This document shows, piece by piece, positions 43,801 to 59,036 of a stretch of DNA of 64,000 nt. Every line of letters starts with the position of its first letter. Positions within the stretch are counted from its first letter, which is position 1. The stretch lies in the NCBI RefSeq assembly GCF_004027225.2, contig NW_022651110.1, forward strand, positions 248,001 through 312,000, given 5' to 3'. Source of the DNA: Strigops habroptila (taxonomy: Eukaryota; Chordata; Aves; Psittaciformes; Psittacidae). Made by a program: the position numbers and the translations under genes. Below the pieces are notes generated by a model. The model was not told the origin of the DNA and did not search any database. It saw only the letters and a program-made list of their open reading frames with translations.

Positions 43801-45792
43801 ACGCGCTGCTCCAGCCCCCGGCGCGTCTCCTGCAGCGCCCCCAGGCGGCCCTGGGGGGGCAGCGCCACGGACACACATGGACCTCCCCGGGACCCCCCCA
43901 TGGGACCCCCCCTACACCCCCCCCAGGGACCCCCAGGACCCCCACATTCCCCATGTGCCCCCCTTCATCCCCCATGGGACCCCCACATAACCCCCAGGAC
44001 CCCCTTACATTCCCCATGGGACCCCTAGCACCCCCCCCATGTACCCCCGAGGACCCCCCATGGGACCCCCATGTGCCCCCCAGGACCTCCACATTGCCCA
44101 TGGGACCCCCATGTGACCCGCAGGAGCCCCACATCCCCCATGGGACGCCCAGCACCCCCCCATGGGACCCCCATGACGCCCTTACATCCCCCCTGTGCCC
44201 CCCAGCACCCCCCCATGTGCCCCCCATGACGCCCTTACATCCCCCATGTGCCCCCCCAGCACCCCCCCATGGGACCCCCATGTGCCCCCCAGCACCCCCC
44301 GGTGCCCCCCCCGTGCCGCGGTGCCCCCGCGCCCGCGGTACCTGCTTGTCGCGGCGCGCGGCGGCCGCCTCCTGCAGCAGCTGCTGGCGCAGCAGGAAGC
44401 CGCGGCGGAGCAGCTCCGCGCGGCGCTGCAGGGCCTCCCGCTCCCGCCGGCCCAGCTCCCTGCGCCGCAACCCACACGCACCTCAGGCTCCACAGACCCC
44501 CCCAGGCCCCCACAGACACTCACAGACACCCAGAGACACCCCCCCAGACCCCCACAAACACCCAGAGACTCCTCCATAGCCCCCCCCCATAGACACCCCC
44601 CATAGACACCCACAGATTCCCCCAAAGACACCCATAGATCCCCCCAGGCACCTAAGGCACCTGGAGAGCCCCACAGACACCCACAGAACCCCCATAGACA
44701 CCCATAGGCACCCACAGACACCCACAGACCTCCCCATAGACCCCCACAGACCCCCCCACAGACTCCACCATAGACTCCACCATAGACTCCCATAGACCCC
44801 CCCCACACAGACCTGCTATAGACTCCCTCATAGACCTGCCCATAGACACCCACAGCCCCCTCATAAACCCCCACAGCCCCCCCAAAGACCCCCCATAGAC
44901 TCCCACATAGACTGCCTCCATAGATCCCCCCATAGACAGCACAGACCCCCCCCATAAATCTCCCAGATGCCTCCAGACCCCCCCCCACAGACTCCCCCAC
45001 AGACCCCCCCACAGATCCCTCCAAACACCCCCATAGACGCACACAGACCCCCCCCATAGAACCCCCACAGACCTCCCTGAAGATCCCCATAGACACGCAC
45101 AGACCCCCTCCCCATAGACCCCCCCCAGGTCTCACTTGCATGTGTTGTCGCAGGCGGCGCCGCTGCTGTACTCGTCAGTGGCATCGCAGCAATCTGGGGG
45201 GGCACAAAGGGAGGTTCAACACACTGGGACCCCCCCCAGGGACCCCAACACCGCCTGGGGACCCCCAAGAGCACCCCAGGGACCCCCAACACCTCCAAGA
45301 GCACCCCAGGGACCCCCAACACCCCCAAGAGCACCCCAGGGCCCCCAACCCACCGCAGACGCCGTCGTTGACGTGGGCCGAGGGGATGTTCTGGGGACGG
45401 AACCCGGCGTTGGTGCAGTGGAAGCGGCCGTTGGGACACGCTGCGGTGCCTGAGAGGGGGGACAGGACATATGGGGGGCCTATAGGATACATGGGGGGGC
45501 CCATAGGGCACAGGGAGCAGGGGCTGGGGGCTCACCGGGCTCATCGGAGCCGTCACGACAGTCGCAATAGTCGTCATTGACCCAAGCAAAGTCGATGGTG
45601 GCGGAACCGTCCAGGCAGGTGAAGGGCTTCGAGGCCTCGTAGAAGTGATGGTCTGGGGGGGGGGGGGGGGGACACGTATAGAATCACGTATAGGGATGTA
45701 TGGGAGTGGAGAGGACCCCCCCGGGTCGGGCACTCACTGGACAGGGACACGCCGCGGGGCCGCAGCACTTCCACGGAGCCTGGAGCCACCGG

Positions 45793-45827
<35 letters not shown>

Positions 45828-45828
45828 T
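40870..45828 (-). CDS. PRKCSH: PRKCSH, glucosidase II beta subunit
   Basis: Sixteen exons in phase: 45828-45738, 45652-45536, 45449-45354, 45193-45136, 44459-44342, 43850-43721, 43368-43284, 43207-43129, 43033-42947, 42777-42622, 42531-42441, 42316-42247, 42018-41929, 41552-41478, 41386-41287 and 41004-40870. They give 525 residues (human 528). In order: signal peptide with ten leucines; two LDL-receptor class A repeats ([32 protein letters not shown]); coiled coil; two EF-hand loops ([20 protein letters not shown]); a Glu-rich acidic block; and an MRH lectin domain ([37 protein letters not shown]). It ends HDEL. Known role: non-catalytic partner of GANAB in the ER that binds mannose and holds glucosidase II in the ER for N-glycan trimming. 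An eight-alanine run (43368 side) replaces a mixed stretch in human. Confidence 0.97.
43385..43720 (+). repeat. Minisatellite in a PRKCSH intron
   Basis: Units of CCCATGGGAGACCCCCCCC and relatives of 20-30 bp, filling the intron. Confidence 0.85.
43860..44335 (+). repeat. Minisatellite in a PRKCSH intron
   Basis: CATGGGACCCCCATGTGCCC-type units with CAGGACCCCCACATTCCC variants. A different sequence from the array in the next intron. Confidence 0.85.
44500..45125 (+). repeat. Minisatellite in a PRKCSH intron
   Basis: CCATAGACCCCCACAGAC-type units of about 12-20 bp across more than 600 bp, the largest array of this gene. Confidence 0.87.
45238..45350 (+). repeat. Short tandem repeat in a PRKCSH intron
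   Basis: About three copies of a 27-bp unit AAGAGCACCCCAGGGACCCC. Confidence 0.85.
45780..45828 (-). repeat. PRKCSH: CTG repeat coding the PRKCSH signal peptide
   Basis: An almost pure CTG run on the minus strand encodes ten leucines straight after the start Met. Confidence 0.9.
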
Positions 45829-46620
45829 GGCAGGGAGTGCCTATGGAGCACGGCACCTATGGAACATGGCACCTATGGAGCACGGCACCTATGGAACATG
45901 GCACCTATGGAGCATGGCACCTATGGAACACAGTGCCTATGGAGCACAGTGCCTATGGAGCACAGCTCCTATGGAGCACAGCACCTATGGAGCACGACAC
46001 TGATGAAGCACGGCACCTATGGAACACCAGCCCCTATAGAACACAACCTCTATAGAACACCAGCGCCTATGGTGCACAGCCCCTATAGAACACAACCCCT
46101 ATAGAACACCCGCTCCTATGGAACACAGCACCTATAGAACAACAGCTTCTACGGAGCACAGCCCCTATGGAACACAGCACCTACAGAGACCAGCACCTAC
46201 AGGCGCCCCTATAGAGGCCCGGCCGCTGCCTCCGGCTCCTCCCTGCTCCCGGGGCTCCCGCGCTCCACAGCCCCCAGAGGCACCGCCGGGCCCTGCGCCC
46301 CCAAACCCACCCAGCTCCCCCATACCCCCTCCCCCCCGGGCCCTATAGAGCCGGTGCCCCATAACCCCCCCCGGCCCCTATAGACCCCCCGGTACCGCGG
46401 GTCCGTCCGCGCCGCACGTCCCGGCTGCACGCACCGGAAGCGGAAGCGGGGGGGCGGAGAAGAATGTCCTGTGGCAGCGAGGCCGGCGCCGCCATGTTGG
46501 GCGTGGAACAGCAGCAGCGCCGCCATATTGGGTGTGGAGCGGCGGCGTCGCCATGTTGAGTGTGGCGCAGCAGTGGCTCCCAGGCACATGGAGGTGTATA
46601 AAAACAACAACAACAACAGC
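45829..46620 (-). promoter_or_regulatory. PRKCSH upstream region with tandem repeat, ETS and YY1-like motifs
   Basis: 45840-46200 is an array of CCTATGGAGCACAGCAC units of 15-18 bp. At 46433-46448 there is ACCGGAAGCGGAAGCGG (two ETS-like cores). Three YY1-like sites of the form GCCGCCATNTTG lie at 46488-46500, 46519-46531 and about 46547-46558. The AURKB 3' end abuts this block. Confidence 0.65.
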
Positions 46621-46626
46621 TTTATT
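46621..46626 (-). other. AURKB: AURKB poly(A) signal AATAAA
   Basis: AATAAA 33 bp past the AURKB stop, followed downstream by a (CAA)n stretch (46600-46618). Confidence 0.85.
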
Positions 46627-46658
46627 GGGGGTCACCGCGAGGCGGGGGGCGCAGGGGG

Positions 46659-50706
<4,048 letters not shown>

Positions 50707-51404
50707 CGCGGGGCCTGGGCGGGTGGGGGGGACGGACACAGGCGGCAGCGGGAGCGAGCGGGACCCGCACCCGCCGCGTCCCCGCCGCGCACTGAGGCGC
50801 TGCCGCCGCCGCCGCGCTTCAAGTTTGCCTCCTCGCCCTCCCATTGGTTGGCGCCCGCGAGCGCCGTGCTCTCATTGGTTAACGCGCGGCCCAAAGACCC
50901 GCCCCTCCCCACCGCCGGAGAGCCTCCGCCTCATTGGTTCATTGGGGACCCGCCCACAATGCGAAGTGACTCCTCTCATTGGGCGGTTCCGATGCGCGCC
51001 TAATGGAGAGGGAAGGGGCCTCGGCGCTGATTGGTTATGTGAGGGGAGGCAGCGGCCATTTTGAGGGTACTGCAACACGGGAGGGAGAAGGGATCAATCA
51101 AGACGCAGGGGCGGGAACATAGGAAGCCGGCAGCCAATCAGGGCTGGCGCAGTCGTGTTCTTGCACCCTGATTGGTCGCGGACGCACCCATAACACCCCA
51201 ATAACGCACACTGGGATTGGTGTGGCTTGGCAGCGCTGCCCGTGAGGGCGCCGCCATGTTGAGTGTGGCTCGGCAGCACCGCCCGCGTGCGGGCCACCAT
51301 CCTGGGAGCGGCTTGGCAGTAGCGCCGCCATCTTGGGTGTGGCAGCGCAACCAATGGGTGCAAGGAGTCTTCGGTTGCCATAGCGACGGGAGGGGCACTA
51401 GGGA
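50707..51404 (-). promoter_or_regulatory. AURKB promoter with CCAAT cluster, CHR and YY1-like sites
   Basis: At least nine CCAAT boxes in either orientation lie at about 50842, 50873, 50933, 50977, 51029, 51133, 51171, 51216 and 51351. A CHR-like CTTGAA (minus strand, 50818-50823) lies about 110 bp upstream of the ATG. YY1-like GCCGCCATNTTG sites are at 51250-51261 and 51324-51336, with weaker ones at 51052 and 51293. This is the arrangement known for G2/M genes bound by NF-Y and DREAM/MuvB; function here is inferred. Confidence 0.7.
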
Positions 51405-51850
51405 CCCAGGAGTCTATAGGGGGCTTGGGGGCCTATAGGGGACATGCAGGGTCTATACGCAGGGTCTGGGCATCATGTAGGGGGTCCTGTGTGCCTATAA
51501 GGGACATGGGGTTTTATAGGGGGGTCGTGTGCACCTATAAGGGACATTGGGGGTCTATATGGGGTTCCTGGGCATCATGTAGGGGATCTTGCATGCCTAT
51601 ATGGGACCTGGGGTTCTATAGGGGGTCCTGTGTGCCTATAAGGGACATGGGGGTCTATGGGGGGGGTCCTGTGCGCCTATAAGGGACATTGGGGGTCTAC
51701 AGGGAGGTCCTGGGCATCATATAGGGGGTCCTGTGTGCCTATAAGGGACATTGGGAGTCTATAGGGGTGGTGTAGGGGGTCCGGGGGAGGCCTCTGGGGC
51801 CTACAAGAGACCTGTGCTGTCTATAGGAAGTGTATGGGGAACCCTGGGTC
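51405..51850 (+). repeat. Minisatellite between AURKB and SPC24
   Basis: Units of about 55 bp built on TGCCTATAAGGGACATGGGG and TCTATAGGGGGTCCTG, seven or more copies, with alternate copies carrying GGGCATCAT. Confidence 0.88.
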
Positions 51851-52062
51851 TAAGAACATCACTATGGGGATGGGGGGGGGAACCTATAGGGGAACACACC
51901 GCCCCCCAAGCCCTATGGCAGCACCATGGCGGGGTCTCAGAGCCCCCCCCCCATGCACCTAAAAGACCCTTGGGAGGGTCTCAGAGCCCCCCCCTCCGAG
52001 ACCAGTTTGGGGGGGGCGGGTATATTCACCTCCCCCTTGAGGCTGGCACCCACTTGCCTGAG

Positions 52063-52068
52063 TTTATT
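52063..52068 (-). other. SPC24: SPC24 poly(A) signal AATAAA
   Basis: AATAAA 65 bp past the SPC24 stop on the minus strand. Confidence 0.8.
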
Positions 52069-52132
52069 GGGTTCCCAATGGTGGTGTTGGGGGTCAAACA
52101 GAAAGGGGGGGGTAGTATCAGGCTGGGGGGGG

Positions 52133-53446
52133 TCACCACTCGCTGGGGATGAGGCTCCAGAGGTAATCACTGATGAAGCAGCGGGAATGGCGCCGGCCGT
52201 CGATGTCAATGGGCTGAGCAATGGGGGGTCCGAAGTGAACTGGATTGGGGGGGGAGGCAAGAAAAGGGGGGGGTTAAGCATGGGGAGGGCTATAGGGGGG
52301 CTATAGGGAGTGCTGGGGGGGGCACTCACCGCCTTTGATGTGCCACGGCTCAGCCTCGTGGTCCCAGGAGATGTGGCTGAGCTTGTGGTAGAGGTGAATG
52401 ATGTACCTGAGGAGGGAAAGGGGGGGCAGAGGGGGTGCTGGGGGGGGGGTGTGTGTGGGACCCCCCCACATTTAACCCCACTCACTCCAAGGAGATGACC
52501 CCATCCTCATCCTTCTTGTTGTCCTCTTCCAGCTGCTGCTGCTGGACCTTCAGCTCCTCCAGCTCCCGGCGCAGGGCGGTGCGGCAGTGAAGGGAAGATA
52601 ATGGGGGGGCCATAACGCCCCCAAACCCCAAAACCCCCAATGGAGGGGCCCCAAGCCCCAAACCCCCAATTGGGGGACCCCAAACACTCAATGGGGGGAC
52701 CCCAAACTCCAAAACCCCAACGGGGGGAACCCCAAACTCTCAATGGGGGGACTCCAAACCACAAAACCCCAATGGAGGGGACCCCAAACCCCAAAACCCC
52801 AATGGAAGGGACCCCAAACCCCAAAACCCCAATGGAGGGGACCCCAAACCCCAAAACCCCAATGGAGGGGTCCACAAACCCTCAATGGGGGGACCCCAAA
52901 CCCCAAAACCCCAACGGGGGGGACTCCAAACCCCAAAACCCCAACGGGGGGGACCCCAAACCCTCGATGGAGGGACCCTAAACCCCCAAGCCCCAAAAGG
53001 GGGACCCCCAAGCCCGCAGCGGCCGCCCCAGCCCCCCCAAAGGATATCCATTGCTGTCCCTGAGGCTGCCGAGCGCCTCCCGCGCCCGCCGCAGCTCGTC
53101 CCGCAGCTCCCGCAGCCGCTGCCGCCCGCGCTGCACCGCGGCCTCCCGCGCCACCAGCGCCCGCGCCACCGTCTCCTCGGCCGCCCGGAGCTCTGGGGGC
53201 AGCATTGATGCTATAGGTGCCGGCTGAAGCCTGGGGGGGCGGGGGGGTCCCCAAAATAGAGGGGGTGTTACCTGTGTCCAAGCGGGTCGCCTCCGCCTGC
53301 GCCGCCAGGAGCCCGTTGTCCCCCCGCGCCTGCAGCTCCAAGCCCTGCCGCAGGAGGGCGGCGGCGCGCCCCGACAGCAGCAGCTTGCCCAGCTCCTCGC
53401 TCAGCTCCTCCAGCTCCTCCAGCTCCTGCAGCGGCCTGCCCGCCAT
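52133..53446 (-). CDS. SPC24: SPC24, NDC80 kinetochore complex component
   Basis: Five exons in phase: 53446-53272, 53192-53048, 52578-52486, 52406-52330 and 52239-52133. They give 198 residues (human 197). N-terminal two thirds are a coiled coil rich in Glu, Leu, Arg and Ala (ELEELEELSEELGKLLLSG; LRRELEELKVQQQQLEED). The C-terminal globular head carries YIIHLYHKLSHISWDHEAEP, HFGPPIAQPIDID and the ending FISDYLWSLIPSEW, which match human SPC24 (FISDYLWSLVDTEW). Known role: pairs with SPC25 to anchor the NDC80 complex to CENP-C/CENP-T at kinetochores. Exon 2 to 3 is joined by an AT-AC intron (52579-53047), the only splice pair that keeps the frame. Confidence 0.95.
52579..53047 (-). other. SPC24: AT-AC (U12-type) intron of SPC24
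   Basis: The donor reads ATATCCTTT at 53047 downward, the minor-spliceosome consensus. The acceptor ends GCCGCAC at 52579. A branch-like CCCTTCAC lies at 52594-52587. No AG acceptor exists in the right frame. Confidence 0.85.
52620..53000 (+). repeat. Minisatellite inside the SPC24 AT-AC intron
   Basis: About 33-bp unit CCCCAAACCCCAAAACCCCA plus ATGGAGGGGA, about eleven copies. Internal copies near 52790-52870 are almost identical. Confidence 0.92.
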
Positions 53447-54385
53447 GGCTGCGGGGTAACGGCGGGTAAGGGAGGGGATAACGGGAGGGGATAACGGGAG
53501 GGGAAGCTCCGGTCGCTCCGCCACGGAGCGGAGCGGCCGCCGCCGCCATTACCTCCGCTCCGGTTTGAACTGCGCGGGACCGCGCCGGAAGAGGAAGGCG
53601 ACTGGCCATGGGGCCGCTCTGGTCCGCTTGGAGGACTTGGGAGGAGAGTCTCTATGGTGGGAGGTGGGCCGTGAGGGAAGTGAAGAGCAACGTGCGCAGG
53701 GGATGGTCCCGCTCCGCCGTGTCCATCCCAGCCTATGGTGTCCATCCCGGTCCATCCCAGTGTGTCATGTTCACCCCAGTCTATGGTGTCCATCCCTGTC
53801 CGCCTCTGTCCATCGTGTCCATCCCTGTCCATCCCAGTCCATCCTGGTCCATCATGTCCATTCCAGTCCATCGTGTCCATCCCTGTCCACCCCTGTCCGT
53901 CATGTCCACCCCAGTCCATCCCGGTCCCTCATGGCCACCCCGCTCCATCATGTCCATCCCTGTCCATCCCGCTCCATCATGTCCATCCCTGTCCATCATA
54001 TCTATCCCTGTCCATCCCAGTCCATCATGTCCATCCCGCTCCATCATGTCCATCCCTGTCCATCCCGCTCTATCATGTCCATCCTGCTCCATCATGTCCA
54101 TCCCTGTCCATCCCGGTCCACCATGTCCATCCCGGTCCATCATATCCATCCCTGTCCATCCCTGTCCATCATGTCCATCCCTGTCCATCCCGGTCCATCA
54201 TGGCCATCCCGGTCCATCATGGCCATCCCGGTCCATCCCGGTCCATCATGTCCATTCCGGTCCATCAGTGCCACCCCACTGTCCCCCAACCACTTCCCAT
54301 GTCCCCAAGCCCCTTCTGATGGCATCAAGCACCAAGTCCGTCCCCTCCCCGAGTGACACCACGAAACCCCATGAGCACCAAGACG
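53447..54385. other. SPC24 upstream region and GTCCAT repeat before ZGLP1
   Basis: 53450-53510 has GGGATAACGGGAGG repeats next to the SPC24 start. 53720-54260 is a long array of GTCCATCCCGGTCCATCATG units (10-11 bp basic step, higher-order 20-40 bp). No gene is supported in it despite open frames in several phases. Confidence 0.75.
53720..54260 (+). repeat. GTCCAT minisatellite
   Basis: About 540 bp with some fifty copies of a GTCCATCCC/GTCCATCATG unit. It produces spurious open frames on both strands. Confidence 0.92.
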
Positions 54386-54391
54386 TTTAAT
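54386..54391 (-). other. ZGLP1: ZGLP1 poly(A) signal ATTAAA
   Basis: ATTAAA on the minus strand 43 bp past the stop codon. Confidence 0.7.
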
Positions 54392-54433
54392 ACCCCCCGG
54401 CTCCCCCCAGTGCCGCTGGTGGGCTCCGCGCTG

Positions 54434-56024
54434 TCACTTCCCCGCCGGGGGACACCGCTCCCCGCAGCGGGGACACTGCGCTCGGGGAGTCCTGCTCTTC
54501 CCGGGGATGTTCCAGCAGCGCCGGCACCGCACCCGGTACCTCCTGTACCTGCGGGACACCCCGGGGTGAGAGCGGGGTCCCCATCCCCATCCCATCCCCA
54601 TCCCATCCCATCTCCACCCCATACCATCCCATCCCCATTCCCATCCCCATCCCATTCCCATCCCGTCCCTACCTGATCCCGCAGGCGTTGCACAGGGGGG
54701 TCCCGTCCTCCGCCGCCCTCCAGAGCAGGGTCCGCCGTGTCCCGCAGGAGGCGCAGCGCTTGCTCCCTACGGGGGACCCGCAGCTTCAGCCCCGACCCCA
54801 TCGATGCCGGGACCCCCCCATCCCAAAGCCCCCCCCCCAAAGCCTTACCCGGGGCAATGGGAGCGGTCTCCTCCGAGCTGCTGTCCCCGGCCCCGGGGCT
54901 GCTCCGCTTGGGAGCCCTGCGGGAAACGGGGGTCAGGGGGGAACCCCAAAGCCTTGGTGGGGACCCTCCGTTAGGGACCATTAGGGAAGGGGGAAGAGGA
55001 GGCGGACAGACGGACTCGAGGTGGCCCATGGGGTGCCCAAAGGTGCATCCGGACAGACGGACTCGGGGTGGCCCATGGGGTGCCCAAAGGTGCATCCGGA
55101 CAGACGGGCTCGGGGTGGCCCATGGGTTGCCCAAAGGTGCATCCGGACACACAGACCGACCCCAGGGGTGCAGCCAGGGGGGACCCGGGAAGTGCAACCG
55201 GGACGGAGCCACCCGAGTGCATCCGGATACGCGGTACCTGCGGCCGCGGGCGGTGATGAGGAGCCCGCAGCCTTCAGCGCTGCTGCTCCGCAGGTCCAAG
55301 CGCATCCTCAGGGTCACCCCCCGGAACGAGGGGTCCCCGGCTCCGGCCCCTCGCTGGGGCGCTGCCTGTTTGCGCCTCCCGGAGCCGCTGTCGCCGCTAC
55401 CGGCCAAGCGCTGGCACTGGAGGCTGATGAGGCTGAGAGCATCGGGGCCGCGGGGGGGCACCGGGGCCGCGCTGCGCTGCTCCGGGGGGGCGGCGGGAGG
55501 CGCGGCGGGAGGCGCGGGGGAGGGCAGAAGCCGCACGGTCTCCTGCAGGAACGTGAGACCCTCCCCGGGGCTCCAGGGAGCCGGGGGTTGCTCCAGGACC
55601 CCGCTGCTGCCCCGGGGGATGCTGTTAGGGCATGGCGGGGGGGCAGCCCCATTGCTTCTCCCCATAGGGCTGAGCCGTGCCCGGTCCCGCTTCCCCCCGT
55701 GGTGCGACCCTCCCCGGTCCGGTTCTCCCCCCGCAATGGGGCATTGACATCCCGGTGCTCCCGGTGGTCCAGGCAGGAGCAAGGTCCCGGTGCTCCCGGT
55801 TCCCTCCCGATGAGACCCTCCCGGTTCCCTCCCGCTGGGACGATCCCGGGTCCCGGTTCCCACCCGTGGGCAGCCGTGTCCGCCGCGGGGCCAGGGGCCG
55901 GCGGGAGGTCCCGGCAGGGTCCGGGTTCGAGGCCGAGGCCGGGTCCGGGGTCGGGGTCGAGGCAAAGCAGCCGCTGGAGCACGGAGAAGTCCGGGCTCTG
56001 CCCCTCCAGGAACAGCGGCTCCAT
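54434..56024 (-). CDS. ZGLP1: ZGLP1, zinc finger GATA-like protein 1
   Basis: Five exons in phase: 56024-55864, 55621-55238, 54916-54849, 54766-54673 and 54548-54434. They give 273 residues (human about 271). The first 200 residues are low-complexity Pro/Gly/Ser-rich with the local motif GVTLRMRLDLRSSS. Exon 4 encodes a complete GATA finger: CASC, 17 residues, then CNACGIRY, with LLWRAAEDGTPL inside. Exon 5 adds a second Cys pair set, CRRC and CPRC 15 residues apart, which also occurs in the mammalian protein as I recall it. Known role: germ-cell regulator needed for oogenic and gonadal development in mouse. The neighbours FDX2 and RAVER1 are in the same order as in human, which supports the call. 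The 5' start is the first ATG of a GC-rich exon. Confidence 0.9.
55015..55145 (+). repeat. Tandem repeat in ZGLP1 intron 2
   Basis: Nearly three copies of a 47-49 bp unit containing GGGGTGGCCCATGGGGTGCC and AAAGGTGCATCCGGACAG. Confidence 0.9.
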
Positions 56025-56567
56025 CCCCGGCCCCGGCCCCGCTCCGGCCCCGTTAAATGGGCTCCAGCTGCGAAGGGGCGGGACCCCCCCCCGGGGTATG
56101 GAGGGAGATGAGATGGGGCAGGACCCCCCCCCTCCAACTCACAGCGCTGGATGGTGCTGGGACCCCCGGGATGGGGCAGAGACCCCCCCAATAACAGCGC
56201 TGGAACCCCGAGGATGGGACCGGCCCCCCCCATAGAACAGGGTCCCCCCCGGCATCACCCCCTCTACATTGTGTAAAGGACCCAAAGATGCCCCCAAACC
56301 CCACAGAGAGACCCCAAACATGGCTCCTACGAGGTTTATTATCCATGATCCCAACTCCAGAGCCCCAGAAGCGGGGGGGGGGGAAACAACAGACCCTCGT
56401 GTGACCCCCCCACCCCGTGGCTCTGTTGGTCCCCGCATCACTGTCAGCATCCCACAGCGCCGCCTCCAGCACCCCAATGGGGCTGTGTCCAGCTTGGGGG
56501 GGGGTCCATCCTTTGGGGGGGGGTGTCCATCCTTTGGGGGGGGTTCATGGGGTCCCCCCCCCCGCTG
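56025..56567. other. FDX2 3' region and ZGLP1 upstream region
   Basis: Holds the FDX2 poly(A) signal at 56335-56340 and G/C runs. ZGLP1 must start transcription in this interval, so FDX2 ends within about 310 bp of the ZGLP1 start codon. Confidence 0.6.
56335..56340 (-). other. FDX2: FDX2 poly(A) signal AATAAA
   Basis: AATAAA on the minus strand, 228 bp past the stop codon. Confidence 0.8.
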
Positions 56568-57991
<1,424 letters not shown>

Positions 57992-58114
57992 GATGGGCCG
58001 CACGTGACCGCCAAGTGGGCGGGGCCAAGGGAGGGAGACGCGCAGGTCCCAGCGCCCGCCGCAGGGACTCCGCGAAGTGGGGGGGGGGGAAGCTCCTATA
58101 GGTGCGTCCTCTAT

Positions 58115-58540
58115 AATGACCGGGTATAGGGGACTCCCGCCATAGGGGGAGCATGGAGGGGACCCCCAATATAGGGGGAGTACGGGGGGACACCCATAAT
58201 AGGGGGAACATAGGGGGGACACCCACCATAGGGGGAGTATAGAGGGAACCCCCAATATAGGGGGAGCATGGGGAGACCCTCACCATAGGGGGAGCATGGG
58301 GGGACCCCCAATATAGGCAGAGCATGGGGGGGGACACCCAATATAGGGGGAGCATGGGAGGACATCCAATATAGGGGGAGCATGGGGGGGACACCCACCA
58401 CAAGGGGAGTATAGAGGGGACCCCCAATATAAGGGGAGCATGGGGGGACCCCCACCATAGGGGGATCATGGGGGGACACCCAATATAGGGGGAGTATAGG
58501 GGGGACCCCCAATACAGGGGGAGCATGGGGGCGGGTAGTA
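58115..58540 (+). repeat. Minisatellite upstream of FDX2
   Basis: 28-bp unit ATAGGGGGAGCATGGGGGGA CACCCAAT, about fifteen copies. It differs in sequence from the FDX2 intron array. Confidence 0.93.
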
Positions 58541-58693
58541 AACAACCCCTTGCACGGGGCACCAGGACAGGGTATTGGCCACGCTGGGGGGGGGCACACA
58601 GAGGACAGGGACGCGAGAGCCCCCCCCCGCTGGGAAGGGGGAAATTCCCAAGAAAAGAGGCGAATCCACTGGGAATTAAAGAAAAAGGCAACT

Positions 58694-58699
58694 TTTAAT
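58694..58699 (-). other. RAVER1: RAVER1 candidate poly(A) signal ATTAAA
   Basis: ATTAAA on the minus strand about 340 bp past the stop. Another ATTAAA at 59007-59012 is too close to the stop to be likely. Confidence 0.45.
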
Positions 58700-59036
58700 C
58701 CCTAAAACCCAGAAATCCAACACAAAAATACCCCCCCCGCCCCCCCAGGGTGAAATGGGAATAAAGGTGTGTGGGGGGGTCCCGTGTCCCCCCCCTTCCC
58801 TTTCTTACCCCAAGCAGTGGGTTAAGGCAGGGACACACACAGAGCGCCCAGGTACTGCTTGGGGCGGGGGGGGGGGATGAGGGGAGGACCCCCCCTTTAG
58901 AGCACTGGGGGGGGTGGGGGTGTCATATTTGACCCCTCCCAAAACTAATCCAAAAGGCCTAAATAAACCCAAACTGAAGGTAAAGGCACCCCATGTTTGT
59001 ATAGGATTTAATGGGGGGGGGGGGCCACGGGGGGGG

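Larger units (their letters stand above)
57992..59036. other. FDX2 promoter, minisatellite and RAVER1 3' region
   Basis: 57992-58110 is the GC-rich FDX2 start region. 58115-58540 is a 28-bp minisatellite. 58640-59036 is the RAVER1 3' flank with candidate ATTAAA at 58694-58699 (minus). A plus-strand AATAAA near 58752 has no gene to serve. Confidence 0.65.

Noticed and set aside
53608-54390. Open reading frames of 190-260 codons in three frames and both strands
   Set aside because: They are products of the GTCCAT tandem array, which lacks stops in several phases. No domain, no splice logic and period-driven peptides.
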